From: Prevotella sp.
Lineage (GTDB): Bacteria > Bacteroidota > Bacteroidia > Bacteroidales > Bacteroidaceae
Direction: 5' to 3'
Assembly (NCBI GenBank): GCA_018385335.1
Contig: JAHAZN010000028.1
Span: forward strand, 1 to 64,000
DNA length: 64,000 nt
Part shown: piece by piece, positions 44,703-52,770 of the stretch
How positions within the stretch are numbered: position 1 is the first letter of the stretch
Layout: the number at the start of each line of letters is the position of its first letter
Made by a program: the position numbers and the translations under genes
The notes under the pieces: model-generated
The model's database searches: none
What the model saw: only the letters and a program-made list of their open reading frames with translations
Told to the model about the DNA's origin: nothing

Positions 44703-45137
44703 ATGAAAGTTAAGATGTGTTTTTTCAAACAATTAGTAAGAACCTACCCGGTGGCGCTACTGTGTTTCCTCCTCATCTGGTATCTGTCGTTCTTCACCCC
44801 TCCCAAGACAGAGCTCGATGATGTGGCCTTCATCGACAAATGGGTACATGTGGTGATGTATGGAGGTTCTTGTCTGGTGTTATGGATAGAGCACCTGCGT
44901 CATCATCATCTGACGAAGCAGCCTTTATGTCGGCAACGACTGTTGCTGTGGGCATGGGTGGCTCCCATCCTGATGAGTGGCTTGATAGAACTGCTTCAAG
45001 CCTATTGCACCGGAGGACGTCGCAGCGGCGACTGGCTCGACTTTGCTGCCAATGCCGTGGGTGTGACGGGAGCGGCCTTAGTAGGATGGCTACTCAGAAA
45101 GGTGTGGCTGAAGAAAGGGCAAGCCTCAACACTCTGA
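44703..45137 (+). CDS. VanZ-like membrane protein
   Basis: 144 residues (from ATG 44703; ATG 44715, MCFFKQ, would leave more room after the promoter). Four predicted helices in the VanZ layout: VALLCFLLIWYLSFF, the conserved FIDKWVHVVMYGGSCLVLW, WAWVAPILMSGLIELLQ and DWLDFAANAVGVTGAALVGW. The D-K-x-x-H, E-x-x-Q and R-x-x-D-x-x-D-x-x-A-N motifs of VanZ proteins are all there. Role unknown; VanZ gave low-level teicoplanin resistance in enterococci, but such small homologues are widespread. Its 3' end overlaps the convergent GNAT gene by 44 nt. Confidence 0.85.
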   Translation: MKVKMCFFKQLVRTYPVALLCFLLIWYLSFFTPPKTELDDVAFIDKWVHVVMYGGSCLVLWIEHLRHHHLTKQPLCRQRLLLWAWVAPILMSGLIELLQAYCTGGRRSGDWLDFAANAVGVTGAALVGWLLRKVWLKKGQASTL

Positions 45138-45627
45138 TGGGTTTACCAGCTCCTAAGTAGAGCCTATCATCAAAGACAATATCACCGGTTGGGATGAATC
45201 CGCATTTCTCCATGACTTTTCCTGAGGCCGGATTGTTGATGAAATGCCCACTGATGACCGATGTGATTTCTGTGTTGCAGCGGATATGATCAAGCATCAG
45301 CCGAAGGGCTTCAGAACAGATGCCCCTCCCCCAAAAGGGACGTCCCACCCAATAACCCACCGTAGGCTCTCCTTCTCTTGAGGGCAGGGAGCATTCGCAC
45401 GAAGGACCATAGCCCATGGCACCAATCGCTTCGTTCGTCTTATTCCAGACGATGGCCCATGTCGTGGCATTGTTGAATACTGTTCGTATGATTTCGAGAC
45501 TCTCTTCCTCTGACTGATGGGGAGGCCACCCTGCTCTCGGACCCACTTCTGGATCAGCGGCATACTTGAATAAGGACCCGGCATCGTTGTCGGACCAAGG
45601 CCGAAGAGTGATTCTATCTGTTTTCAT
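45094..45627 (-). CDS. GNAT family N-acetyltransferase
   Basis: 177 residues, Acetyltransf_3 (RimJ/RimL-like) type: begins MKTDRITLRPWSDNDAGSLF, has VGYWVGRPFWGRGICSEALR as the acetyl-CoA loop (consensus R/Q-x-x-G-x-G/A reduced to RPFWGRGI), and ends with VISGHFINNPASGKVMEKCG, the classic N-x-x-S-x-x-x-x-E-K-x-G-F motif. The acceptor is unknown. The last 44 nt overlap the end of the VanZ-like gene on the other strand. Confidence 0.9.
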   Translation of the reverse strand: MKTDRITLRPWSDNDAGSLFKYAADPEVGPRAGWPPHQSEEESLEIIRTVFNNATTWAIVWNKTNEAIGAMGYGPSCECSLPSREGEPTVGYWVGRPFWGRGICSEALRLMLDHIRCNTEITSVISGHFINNPASGKVMEKCGFIPTGDIVFDDRLYLGAGKPIRVLRLALSSATPF

Positions 45628-45696
45628 CTGTTGATTTTAAGTACTATCATATTGTATGTTGATTTCCATCATCAGACAATATGAAATAGCTTAGTT

Positions 45697-46206
45697 CTAA
45701 CGGGGAGCGTCATCTTCGGCAGGGAGAGTCTTCCCCCAGATGACGAAGGGGAACTTGCGAAGATGACTGTTATAGAAACGGCGGTCGCCTGTCACCTCTC
45801 TACCAAGGAACGCTGGTCGGTCGAAGGCTTCGTCTTCGGCATTGAGCTCCACCTCAGCCATCACCAATCCCTCGTTGTCGCCATAAAACTCATCCACCTC
45901 AAAGGTGTGCTGATGGTAGTCGATGAGATAACGGGTCTTGTCGATGATGCCCGGTTCACAGAGTTTGAAGAGCTCCTGTGCCTCCTCTACCGTTATCTCC
46001 TTCTCAAACTCATAACGGCTCATCCCCTTGGCATCCGAAGGACCTTTGATGGTGAGGTAACCACAGCGGTCACGCAGTCGCACCCTGACGGTGCGTCCGT
46101 GACCGCTGCAGATATATCCCTGTTTGATACGGCTATAGGAGAAAGCCAACTGCTTATAGCTGTCATCTTTCACCAAGAACTTGCGTTCTATCTCTAGTCC
46201 GCTCAT
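45697..46206 (-). CDS. CYTH domain protein (triphosphate tunnel metalloenzyme)
   Basis: 169 residues. The ExExK hallmark is at the start (LEIERKFLV), followed by basic and acidic tunnel strands (GHGRTVRVRLRDRCGYLTIK, YEFEKEITVEEA, IIDKTRYLIDY, FEVDEFYGDNEGLVMAEVEL). The family hydrolyses inorganic or organic triphosphates, and bacterial short forms are often tripolyphosphatases; the substrate here is not determined. It lies 33 bp downstream of the 47-aa membrane protein gene on the same strand. Confidence 0.92.
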   Translation of the reverse strand: MSGLEIERKFLVKDDSYKQLAFSYSRIKQGYICSGHGRTVRVRLRDRCGYLTIKGPSDAKGMSRYEFEKEITVEEAQELFKLCEPGIIDKTRYLIDYHQHTFEVDEFYGDNEGLVMAEVELNAEDEAFDRPAFLGREVTGDRRFYNSHLRKFPFVIWGKTLPAEDDAPR

Positions 46207-46239
46207 CTTTTCTTTTTTTGAGAAGGATATTTCGGTTGG

Positions 46240-46383
46240 TTACGACAGCATCACTGAAGCCCAAACGGCATAGGCCACCGCCAGCAGCACCAGCACTCCG
46301 ATAATCCATTCCACCACTCTACGTCCCTGTTTCTCCTGTTTAGCCGCATATGCTTCGCGGCGTGCATTCTTTTTTGCTTTCAT
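46240..46383 (-). CDS. Small single-span membrane protein
   Basis: 47 residues, too short for ordinary ORF thresholds: MKAKKNARREAYAAKQEKQG, then RRVVEWIIGVLVLLAVAYAV and WASVMLS. A strongly basic N terminus precedes a single hydrophobic helix, so it would sit N-in, C-out. The natural composition and position between prfB and the CYTH gene on the same strand, in an otherwise empty gap, support it. Function unknown. Confidence 0.7.
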   Translation of the reverse strand: MKAKKNARREAYAAKQEKQGRRVVEWIIGVLVLLAVAYAVWASVMLS

Positions 46384-46432
46384 AATGATTTAAGTATTTA
46401 GTTATGTATTCTTGTTCTCTGATAGGAGGTGC

Positions 46433-47554
46433 CTACTCCTCGTCGTTGACAGGGAACTCCATGAGATAGGCCTTAATAAAACCGTCGAGCTTACCATCCA
46501 TCACCCCATCGACATCCGAAGTCTGATAGTTGGTACGGTGGTCTTTCACCCTTCGGTCATCAAACACATAGCTTCTTATCTGACTGCCCCACTCTATCTT
46601 CTTCTTACCAGCCTCAATCTTAGCCTGGGCCTCAAGACGTTTCTTCATGGCGCGGTCGTAGAGCTGTGATTTGAGCAGTCGCATGGCGTTGTTTCTGTTT
46701 TCCAACTGCTTACGACTCTCTGTGTTCTCGATGAGTATCTCTTCCTCCTCGCCTGTGTCGGGATCGACATACTGATAGCGTAGTCGTACACCCGTCTCCA
46801 CCTTGTTGACGTTCTGTCCACCGGCTCCTCCACTTCGGAAGAGGTCCCAGCTCACCTTCGAAGGATCGACATAAACCTCAATGGTATCATCGACCAAAGG
46901 CGAGACAAAGACACTGGCAAAACTGGTCATTCGCTTGCCTTGCGCATTGAATGGCGACACACGCACCAGTCGGTGCACTCCATTCTCACTCTTAAGATAG
47001 CCATAGGCATATTCACCTCCCTCTATCTCCATCGTCACGCTCTTGATACCGGCTTCGTCGCCCTCCTGCAGGTTGCTGATGGTCACCTTATGTCCGTGAG
47101 CCTCAGCCCACCGCTGATACATACGCATGAGCATGGAAGCCCAGTCCTGACTCTCTGTACCACCAGCGCCACTGTTGATTTTCAGCACACAGTCCATAGG
47201 GTCTTCCTTCTGCCTCAGCATGTTCATGAGTTCGAGGTTCTCGATGGCAGCGATGGCACGCTCATAATCAGCATCCACCTCCTCTTCGGTAACCATCTCA
47301 TCCTTATAGAAGTCGAAAGCCAACTGAAGTTCATCGGCCAGCAGTCTCACCTCTGTGTAGCCATCAATCCATTTTTTGATGCCCTTCACCTTTTTCATCT
47401 GTTCCTCAGCGCGCTTGGGGTCATCCCAGAAATCGGGAGCCTGTGTGCGGAGGTCCTCCTCTTCATATTCAATCTTCTTTTTGTCTATATCCAAATAGCG
47501 GTGGAGCTGTTCGGTGCGCTCCAGTACGTTCTTCAGTTGGTCTTGAGTGATCAT
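46433..47554 (-). CDS. prfB: Peptide chain release factor 2
   Basis: Terminates translation at UGA and UAA. 373 residues in one continuous frame. The RF2 stop-recognition tripeptide SPF is in VRVSPFNAQGKRMTSF, and the catalytic GGQ is in RSGGAGGQNVNKV. The start MITQDQLKNVLERTEQLHRY, LDIDKKKIEYEEEDL spans the place where many bacteria have the programmed +1 shift (after TyrLeu). Here TTG-GAT-ATA follows without an in-frame stop, so autoregulatory frameshifting is absent. It lies 13 bp downstream of the acyl-CoA synthetase gene. Confidence 0.98.
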   Translation of the reverse strand: MITQDQLKNVLERTEQLHRYLDIDKKKIEYEEEDLRTQAPDFWDDPKRAEEQMKKVKGIKKWIDGYTEVRLLADELQLAFDFYKDEMVTEEEVDADYERAIAAIENLELMNMLRQKEDPMDCVLKINSGAGGTESQDWASMLMRMYQRWAEAHGHKVTISNLQEGDEAGIKSVTMEIEGGEYAYGYLKSENGVHRLVRVSPFNAQGKRMTSFASVFVSPLVDDTIEVYVDPSKVSWDLFRSGGAGGQNVNKVETGVRLRYQYVDPDTGEEEEILIENTESRKQLENRNNAMRLLKSQLYDRAMKKRLEAQAKIEAGKKKIEWGSQIRSYVFDDRRVKDHRTNYQTSDVDGVMDGKLDGFIKAYLMEFPVNDEE

Positions 47555-47567
47555 ATCAGTGTTTTAC

Positions 47568-49379
47568 TTATTCTTCATACATCTTTTCTATCTCTGCTTT
47601 GTAGTTGGCATTGATAGTGGGGCGTTTCAGCTTGAGCGTATTGGTGAGCTCGCCGCGCTCCATACTGAAATGATGGGGCAGCAGGGTGAAACGCTTGATT
47701 TGTTCATAGTGGGCCAGCTGCTGCTGTAGGGTGGCGATACGCTCCATCATCATCTTGTTGATCTGTTCATTCTCACAGAGATGCTCACGGCTATCGAAAC
47801 TGATATGATGCTCGCGGGCATACTCTTCAAGCAGTCGATACTCGGGGATGATGAGTGCGGAGACAAACTTACGCTCATCAGCGATGACGGCTATCTGGTC
47901 GATAAACTTATCCACCAAGAGCTTCGACTCTATCATCTGTGGAGCGATATATTTTCCGTTGGAGGTCTTGAACAGGTCTTTGATACGTTCAGTGAGATAG
48001 AGCTCTCCATCTTTCATGTAGCCTACGTCTCCTGTATGGAAGAATCCCTCTTCGTCGAAAGCCTCCTTGTTAAGGTCCTCCCTGTTGTAGTATCCTGGAG
48101 TGATGGTGGGACCCTTGAGCATGATTTCGCCCTCCTCGCTGATCTTCACCTTTATCGAATGGATTGGCCTTCCCACCGAACCGATGGTAAACACCTTGTC
48201 GAGGTGGTCGCAGCTCACGGTGGCCAAGCTCTCCGTCAGTCCGTAGCCCACTACCATATTGATTCCGATGCTGTGAACAAACTCTTCGACATGTGAAGCT
48301 ACCGTTGCTCCTGCCGTGGGGAAGATGTTGGCATTCTCCAACCCCAACTCCTTGCGCACGATGCTAAACAGCGTGCGGTTGATCACCTCATATTCGAGAT
48401 GGAGTGGCAGCGGTGGACGCTTGCCTCTACTGATATATTCTACGTTATGACGACGACCGATGTTCAAGGCGTTCTTGAATATCTTACGTTGCAGGGAACT
48501 CGACTTGTCGATCTTCTCCATCACCCCATTATAGACTTTCTCCCAGAAACGTGGCACTGCACTCATGCTCGTGGGGTGCATCACCTTCATTGTCTGCTGC
48601 ACTTCCTGCGGATAGGTATTAACGATGAGCGAGGCACCTACCGACAGCGCCAAAAGCGTCCATCCTTTTTCAAAGATATGGGCAAAGGGGAGGAAATTGA
48701 GCACGCGGTCGTGCTCGGTGATAGGCACACAGCGCCTGTTGGCTTCCAGGGCAGCAATATACTGTCCGTGGGTAAGCATCACTCCCTTGCTGTTGCCCGT
48801 CGTACCGCTGGTGTAAAGGATGTTTGCCAGATCTGTGGGTGAAGCTGCCTTATAGAGTGTCTCCACCTCGCTCTGGCGGGGGAGGTCCTTACCCAACTTT
48901 AGGAAATCGTCGAAATAGAGTGCATTGGGGTCATGGTTGCTGATGCGCACATGACGGTCGAAGATGACAATGCGTTCAAGCGTGGGACAGAGGGCAAACA
49001 CCCTATGAGCCTTGTCATACTGGTCCTGCTCGCCCACAAAGAGTATGCGCACCTTGGCATCATTGATCATAAACTCTATCTGCTGTTCACTGCAGGTGGC
49101 ATAGAAGGGTATGGTGACAGCACGTATGCCCCAGGCACCAAAATCTACATAAAGATATTGGGCGGAGTTCTGTGAGAACACACCGAGATTCTCCTGAGGT
49201 TTGACACCGAGATTAAGCAGCGCGTTGGATACAACCTTCACTGTTGTTGACAACTCATTCCATGAGCAGGAGCTCCAAGTGGAAGAGCCAAATTCTCTGT
49301 ATTTCATCACTTCACGATCGCCATACTGCTTGGCCTGATCGTGTACTAACACCGAAAGGTGGCTCGTAGAATGTGTCAT
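47568..49379 (-). CDS. Long-chain acyl-CoA synthetase (AMP-binding)
   Basis: About 603 residues from ATG 49379 (MTHSTSHLSVLVHDQAKQYG). A longer frame to 49442 crosses the -7 box and is rejected. ANL-superfamily motifs are ILYTSGTTGNSKGVMLTHG (A3), VVGYGLTESLATVS (A5), FFHTGDVGYMKDGELYLTER (A7) and LFKTSNGKYIAPQMIES (A8). Closest in style to the FadD15/FAA1 group of long-chain fatty acid ligases, activating fatty acids with ATP and CoA for lipid use. It is followed after 13 bp by prfB. Confidence 0.93.
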   Translation of the reverse strand: MTHSTSHLSVLVHDQAKQYGDREVMKYREFGSSTWSSCSWNELSTTVKVVSNALLNLGVKPQENLGVFSQNSAQYLYVDFGAWGIRAVTIPFYATCSEQQIEFMINDAKVRILFVGEQDQYDKAHRVFALCPTLERIVIFDRHVRISNHDPNALYFDDFLKLGKDLPRQSEVETLYKAASPTDLANILYTSGTTGNSKGVMLTHGQYIAALEANRRCVPITEHDRVLNFLPFAHIFEKGWTLLALSVGASLIVNTYPQEVQQTMKVMHPTSMSAVPRFWEKVYNGVMEKIDKSSSLQRKIFKNALNIGRRHNVEYISRGKRPPLPLHLEYEVINRTLFSIVRKELGLENANIFPTAGATVASHVEEFVHSIGINMVVGYGLTESLATVSCDHLDKVFTIGSVGRPIHSIKVKISEEGEIMLKGPTITPGYYNREDLNKEAFDEEGFFHTGDVGYMKDGELYLTERIKDLFKTSNGKYIAPQMIESKLLVDKFIDQIAVIADERKFVSALIIPEYRLLEEYAREHHISFDSREHLCENEQINKMMMERIATLQQQLAHYEQIKRFTLLPHHFSMERGELTNTLKLKRPTINANYKAEIEKMYEE

Positions 49380-49398
49380 AATTGAGACTTTATTTGTG

Positions 49399-49428
49399 CA
49401 AAAATACGTCAAAAACACCAAAGCACAA
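49399..49428 (-). promoter_or_regulatory. Promoter of the acyl-CoA synthetase-prfB unit
   Basis: On the minus strand, TTG (49428-49426) and TATTTTTG (49406-49399) with a 19-nt spacer. Transcription starts near 49393, just before ATG 49379. Confidence 0.6.
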
Positions 49429-49483
49429 AACAAATCAAGCAAAAATAATGTTTCTCACGCCCTATCTCCTCCATATTTTTTGT

Positions 49484-49491
49484 TATCTTTG
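49484..49491 (+). promoter_or_regulatory. -7 box (TATCTTTG) of the M20 peptidase gene
   Basis: Actual form TTATCTTTGCC; TA at 49484-49485 and TTTG at 49488-49491. The ATG is 72 nt downstream. Confidence 0.5.
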
Positions 49492-49563
49492 CCTGCTCAT
49501 CTGTCAGAACTGATAAATTTCTGTGATGATGAATTTGAAGATAACCCCCAAAGACGATTCTGA

Positions 49564-50628
49564 ATGAAACAACCTGAATATACCCGCGAGGCCGTAGAAC
49601 TGCTCAGCCGACTAATCAGTCGGCCCTCTATCAGTAGGAATGAGACCGATGCTGCTGACCTGCTGCACGACTACATGATACACCGAGGTCTTCATCCTCA
49701 CAGACATGGCAACAACCTATGGGTCGTTGGCGACAACTTCATCGAGGGGCGCCCCACGCTCCTGCTCAACGCACATATCGACACGGTGAAACCAGCTGCC
49801 ACATGGACACGCCAACCCTTCTCTCCTCAGGTGGAGAACGGACGGCTCTATGGTCTGGGGAGCAACGACTGCGGCGGTGGACTCGTGGCATTGCTGCAGG
49901 TGTTCCGGATGCTCAACGGCACGCCCCTGCCCTTCAACATCATCTATTTAGCCTCAGCAGAGGAGGAGGTGAGCGGTGCACAGGGTATCAGCAGTGTACT
50001 GCCGCTGATGCCTGCCATCGACGTGGCTATCGTGGGCGAGCCTACGGGCATGCAGCCTGCGGTGGCAGAACGGGGACTGATGGTGATTGATGGTGTAGCG
50101 CATGGCAAGGCGGGGCATGCTGCCCGCAACGAGGGAGTGAACGCTATCTATCAGGCACTTGACGACCTGCTATGGCTGCGCGACTATCAGTTTCAGCGGG
50201 TCAGCACGCTCCTGGGACCGACGAAGATGAGCGTGACGGTTATCAATGCCGGCAGTCAGCATAATGTCGTGCCCGACGAATGCCACTTTGTCATTGACGT
50301 GCGCACTAACGAGTGTTACACCAATGAGGAGGTGTTTCACTTCCTTACCCAACATGTGCATAGCGAACTCAAGGCCCGCTCCTTCCGACTGGGCTCATCG
50401 TCCATCCCCCTCGACCACCCCTTGGTGAGAAGATGTGTGGAATGGGGCATGACCCCCTTCGGTTCACCCACCCTCTCCGACCAGGCTCTGATGTCTTTCC
50501 CCTCTATCAAACTCGGTCCCGGAGACTCTGCCCGCTCTCATGCTGCCGACGAATATATCGGCATCAATGAGATAGATGAAGCCATAGACACCTATTTTTC
50601 GTTACTTTCGGGCAATTTTATTTTGTAG
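49564..50628 (+). CDS. M20 family metallo-deacylase (ArgE/DapE-like)
   Basis: 354 residues. Two-zinc catalytic motifs of the family are present: LLLNAHIDTVKPAATW (metal His and Asp), GLGSNDCGGGLVALLQV (bridging Asp), YLASAEEEVSGAQGISSVL (catalytic and metal Glu), VAIVGEPTGMQPAVAERG and the dimerisation segment GVAHGKAGHAARNEGVNAI. In Bacteroidetes, arginine synthesis runs through N-succinylated intermediates and uses an ArgE-like desuccinylase. This protein is a candidate for that, but no arg genes are adjacent, so the substrate stays open. Confidence 0.88.
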   Translation: MKQPEYTREAVELLSRLISRPSISRNETDAADLLHDYMIHRGLHPHRHGNNLWVVGDNFIEGRPTLLLNAHIDTVKPAATWTRQPFSPQVENGRLYGLGSNDCGGGLVALLQVFRMLNGTPLPFNIIYLASAEEEVSGAQGISSVLPLMPAIDVAIVGEPTGMQPAVAERGLMVIDGVAHGKAGHAARNEGVNAIYQALDDLLWLRDYQFQRVSTLLGPTKMSVTVINAGSQHNVVPDECHFVIDVRTNECYTNEEVFHFLTQHVHSELKARSFRLGSSSIPLDHPLVRRCVEWGMTPFGSPTLSDQALMSFPSIKLGPGDSARSHAADEYIGINEIDEAIDTYFSLLSGNFIL

Positions 50629-50652
50629 TGTTGCCGACAACACTTAATTTTG
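50622..50652 (+). promoter_or_regulatory. Promoter of the threonine aldolase gene
   Basis: TTTG at 50622-50625 (-33) and TAATTTTG at 50645-50652 with a 19-nt spacer. It overlaps the last codons of the M20 gene. Initiation near 50659 supports ATG 50671. Confidence 0.7.
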
Positions 50653-50670
50653 CAGAAAAATAGAAACAAA

Positions 50671-51708
50671 ATGAAATCATTTGAAAACGACTACAGTAAC
50701 GGAGCCCATGAAAAGGTGTTGCAACATCTTATCGACACCAACAACGAAGATGCCACACCCTATGGCTTCGACAAATTCTGCGAGGCTGCCAAGGAGAAGA
50801 TAAGAAAAGCTTGCGGCGGGATAGACATCAATGTGTTCTTCCTCTCCGGAGGAACACAGACCAATGCTACAGTGGTTGACTCGCTACTCTACCAGTATGA
50901 GGGAGTGATCGCTGTTGACACAGGCCATATCAACGTACACGAGGCCGGTGCCATTGAGTTTACTGAGCATAAGATTATCACCATCCCCAACCACGAGGGA
51001 AAGATGTGGGCATCCGACCTCGACAAATACTTAGATGATTTTATCCACGACGGCAACAACGCCCACTGTGTCTATCCCGGACTGGTGTATATCACCTTCC
51101 CCACAGAACTCGGCACGATCTACAGTCGCAAGGAGCTTAAAGATATCTACAGCGTATGCCAACGCTTTGACATCCCTCTTTATATCGATGGTGCCCGTTT
51201 GGGCTACGGACTGATGGCCGAAGGATGTGAGGTAACGATGGCAGAACTGGCACAGCTCTGCGACGTGTTCTATATCGGCGGCACCAAGGTGGGTGCACTC
51301 TGCGGTGAGGCTGTTGTCTTCACCCATAACAATGCCAACAGACATTTCTTCAGCATCCAGAAACAGCATGGGGCACTCCTGGCCAAAGGCCGACTGATAG
51401 GTGTGCAGTTTGACGCGCTCTTCACCGACAACCTCTATTTTGACCTTGCCCGCAATGCCATTGACAAGGCAATGAAGATGAAGCAGATGTTTAAGGAACG
51501 TGGTTACGATTTTTATATCGACTCTCCCACCAACCAGCAGTTTGTGATTATCGGGAATGAGGAGGTTGAGAGGTTGCAGGACAAGGTGTCCTTCACCCAT
51601 TGGGGGCTCATCGACGAGCATCATACCATCTGTCGATTTGTAACCAGTTGGTCAACCACCGACGATGACATCAAGGAGTTAGCTGCCCTTCTCGACGCCA
51701 AAATGTAA
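50671..51708 (+). CDS. Low-specificity L-threonine aldolase
   Basis: A PLP enzyme that splits threonine or allo-threonine into glycine and acetaldehyde. About 345 residues from ATG 50671 (MKSFENDYSNGAHEKVLQHL), which follows the promoter; the upstream ATG-like start at 50650 lies inside it. The beta-eliminating-lyase fold is seen in VFFLSGGTQTNATVVDSLL, DTGHINVHEAGAIEFT, PLYIDGARLGYGLMAEG, and the PLP lysine in YIGGTKVGALCGEAVVF. Glycine made here could feed the one-carbon pool used by the MetF protein 100 bp downstream. Confidence 0.93.
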   Translation: MKSFENDYSNGAHEKVLQHLIDTNNEDATPYGFDKFCEAAKEKIRKACGGIDINVFFLSGGTQTNATVVDSLLYQYEGVIAVDTGHINVHEAGAIEFTEHKIITIPNHEGKMWASDLDKYLDDFIHDGNNAHCVYPGLVYITFPTELGTIYSRKELKDIYSVCQRFDIPLYIDGARLGYGLMAEGCEVTMAELAQLCDVFYIGGTKVGALCGEAVVFTHNNANRHFFSIQKQHGALLAKGRLIGVQFDALFTDNLYFDLARNAIDKAMKMKQMFKERGYDFYIDSPTNQQFVIIGNEEVERLQDKVSFTHWGLIDEHHTICRFVTSWSTTDDDIKELAALLDAKM

Positions 51709-51738
51709 GAAAATTGCCCGATTCTCATATCTTTTCCG

Positions 51739-51746
51739 TACCTTTG
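51739..51746 (+). promoter_or_regulatory. -7 box (TACCTTTG) of metF
   Basis: TACCTTTGCAGAC lies 45 nt before ATG 51791. The leader is too short for a SAM riboswitch. Confidence 0.6.
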
Positions 51747-51790
51747 CAGACAATTAGCTGTCTCCTCCCTTTACAAGGGAAAGACAAAAG

Positions 51791-52768
51791 ATGAGAATAA
51801 AAAGACAGACAATGACAGTAGTAGATATCATCAACAAGGAAACGACGCAGCGCCACTTCTCTTTTGAGGTGCTTCCTCCCCTTAAAGGTACGGGGACAGA
51901 ACGCCTCTTTGCCACGATAGACCGTCTGGCTCCTCTCTCTCCTCTGTTTATCAATATCACGACACACCACAGCGAGTTTGTGTACAAACAGATGGAGAGC
52001 GGACTGCTCCAGCGTCAGCGCATACGTCGCCGTCCTGGTACGATAGCCATCGCGGCTGCCATCCAAAACAAATACCATGTGCCCGTGCAGCCACATATCA
52101 TCTGCAGTGGCATCACCATCGAGGATATCGAGTATGAGTTGCTCGACCTACAGTTCCTGGGTATCACCAATCTCCTGCTGTTGCGTGGAGACAAGGCGAA
52201 AGAGGACAGCAGGTTCATCCCCACACCTGGAGGACATGAGCACACGACAGACCTCATCAAGCAGGTGAACCGCTTCAACGAGGGTTTCTTTGCTGACGGC
52301 TCGCCTATCAAAAACCCCGGACCGCATTTCGACTATGGTGTTGCCTGCTATCCTGAGAAGCACGAGGAGGCTCCCAACATCGAGATGGACATGCAGTATC
52401 TCAAGGAGAAGCAGGATTTGGGTGCTGGCTATGCTGTCACCCAGCTCTTCTATGACAACAGCAAGTATTTCTCCTTTGTGGAGAAAGCACGCGAGATGGG
52501 CATCACCATTCCCATCATCCCCGGCATCAAGCCATTGGCTAAGCTGAGTCAGCTGTCTGTTGTGCCCAAGACCTTCCATTGCGACATACCTCAGGAATTG
52601 GCACGAGAGGCCATGAAATGCAAGACTGATGAGGAGGTAAGGTGCCTGGGCGTGGAATGGGCAGAGAATCAGTGCAGAGAACTCTATCAACATGGAGTGA
52701 ACAACATACATTTCTATACTGTCTCTGCTGTTGAATCGGTGGCAGAGGTAGCACAACGCTTATTGTAA
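51791..52768 (+). CDS. metF: Methylenetetrahydrofolate reductase
   Basis: Reduces 5,10-methylene-THF to 5-methyl-THF with FAD, supplying methionine synthase. 318-325 residues (ATG 51791 or 51812, MTVVDIINKE). The MetF barrel is clear: RHFSFEVLPPLKGTGTERLF, FINITTHHSEFVYKQM, HIICSGITIEDIEYELLDLQ, NLLLLRGDKAKEDSRFI, YGVACYPEKHEEAPN and ITIPIIPGIKPLAKLSQL. holB starts 2 bp after the stop, so the genes are co-transcribed. Confidence 0.96.
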   Translation: MRIKRQTMTVVDIINKETTQRHFSFEVLPPLKGTGTERLFATIDRLAPLSPLFINITTHHSEFVYKQMESGLLQRQRIRRRPGTIAIAAAIQNKYHVPVQPHIICSGITIEDIEYELLDLQFLGITNLLLLRGDKAKEDSRFIPTPGGHEHTTDLIKQVNRFNEGFFADGSPIKNPGPHFDYGVACYPEKHEEAPNIEMDMQYLKEKQDLGAGYAVTQLFYDNSKYFSFVEKAREMGITIPIIPGIKPLAKLSQLSVVPKTFHCDIPQELAREAMKCKTDEEVRCLGVEWAENQCRELYQHGVNNIHFYTVSAVESVAEVAQRLL

Positions 52769-52770
52769 CA

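Noticed and set aside
46940..47614. A 224-residue plus-strand hydrophobic frame
   Set aside because: Antisense of prfB; the apparent hydrophobicity is the complement of charged prfB codons.
49380..49442. N-terminal extension of the acyl-CoA synthetase
   Set aside because: The extra residues are encoded across the -7 box and the putative transcription start.
51747..51790. SAM or folate riboswitch before metF
   Set aside because: Only about 40 nt lie between the promoter and the ATG, with no suitable folding.
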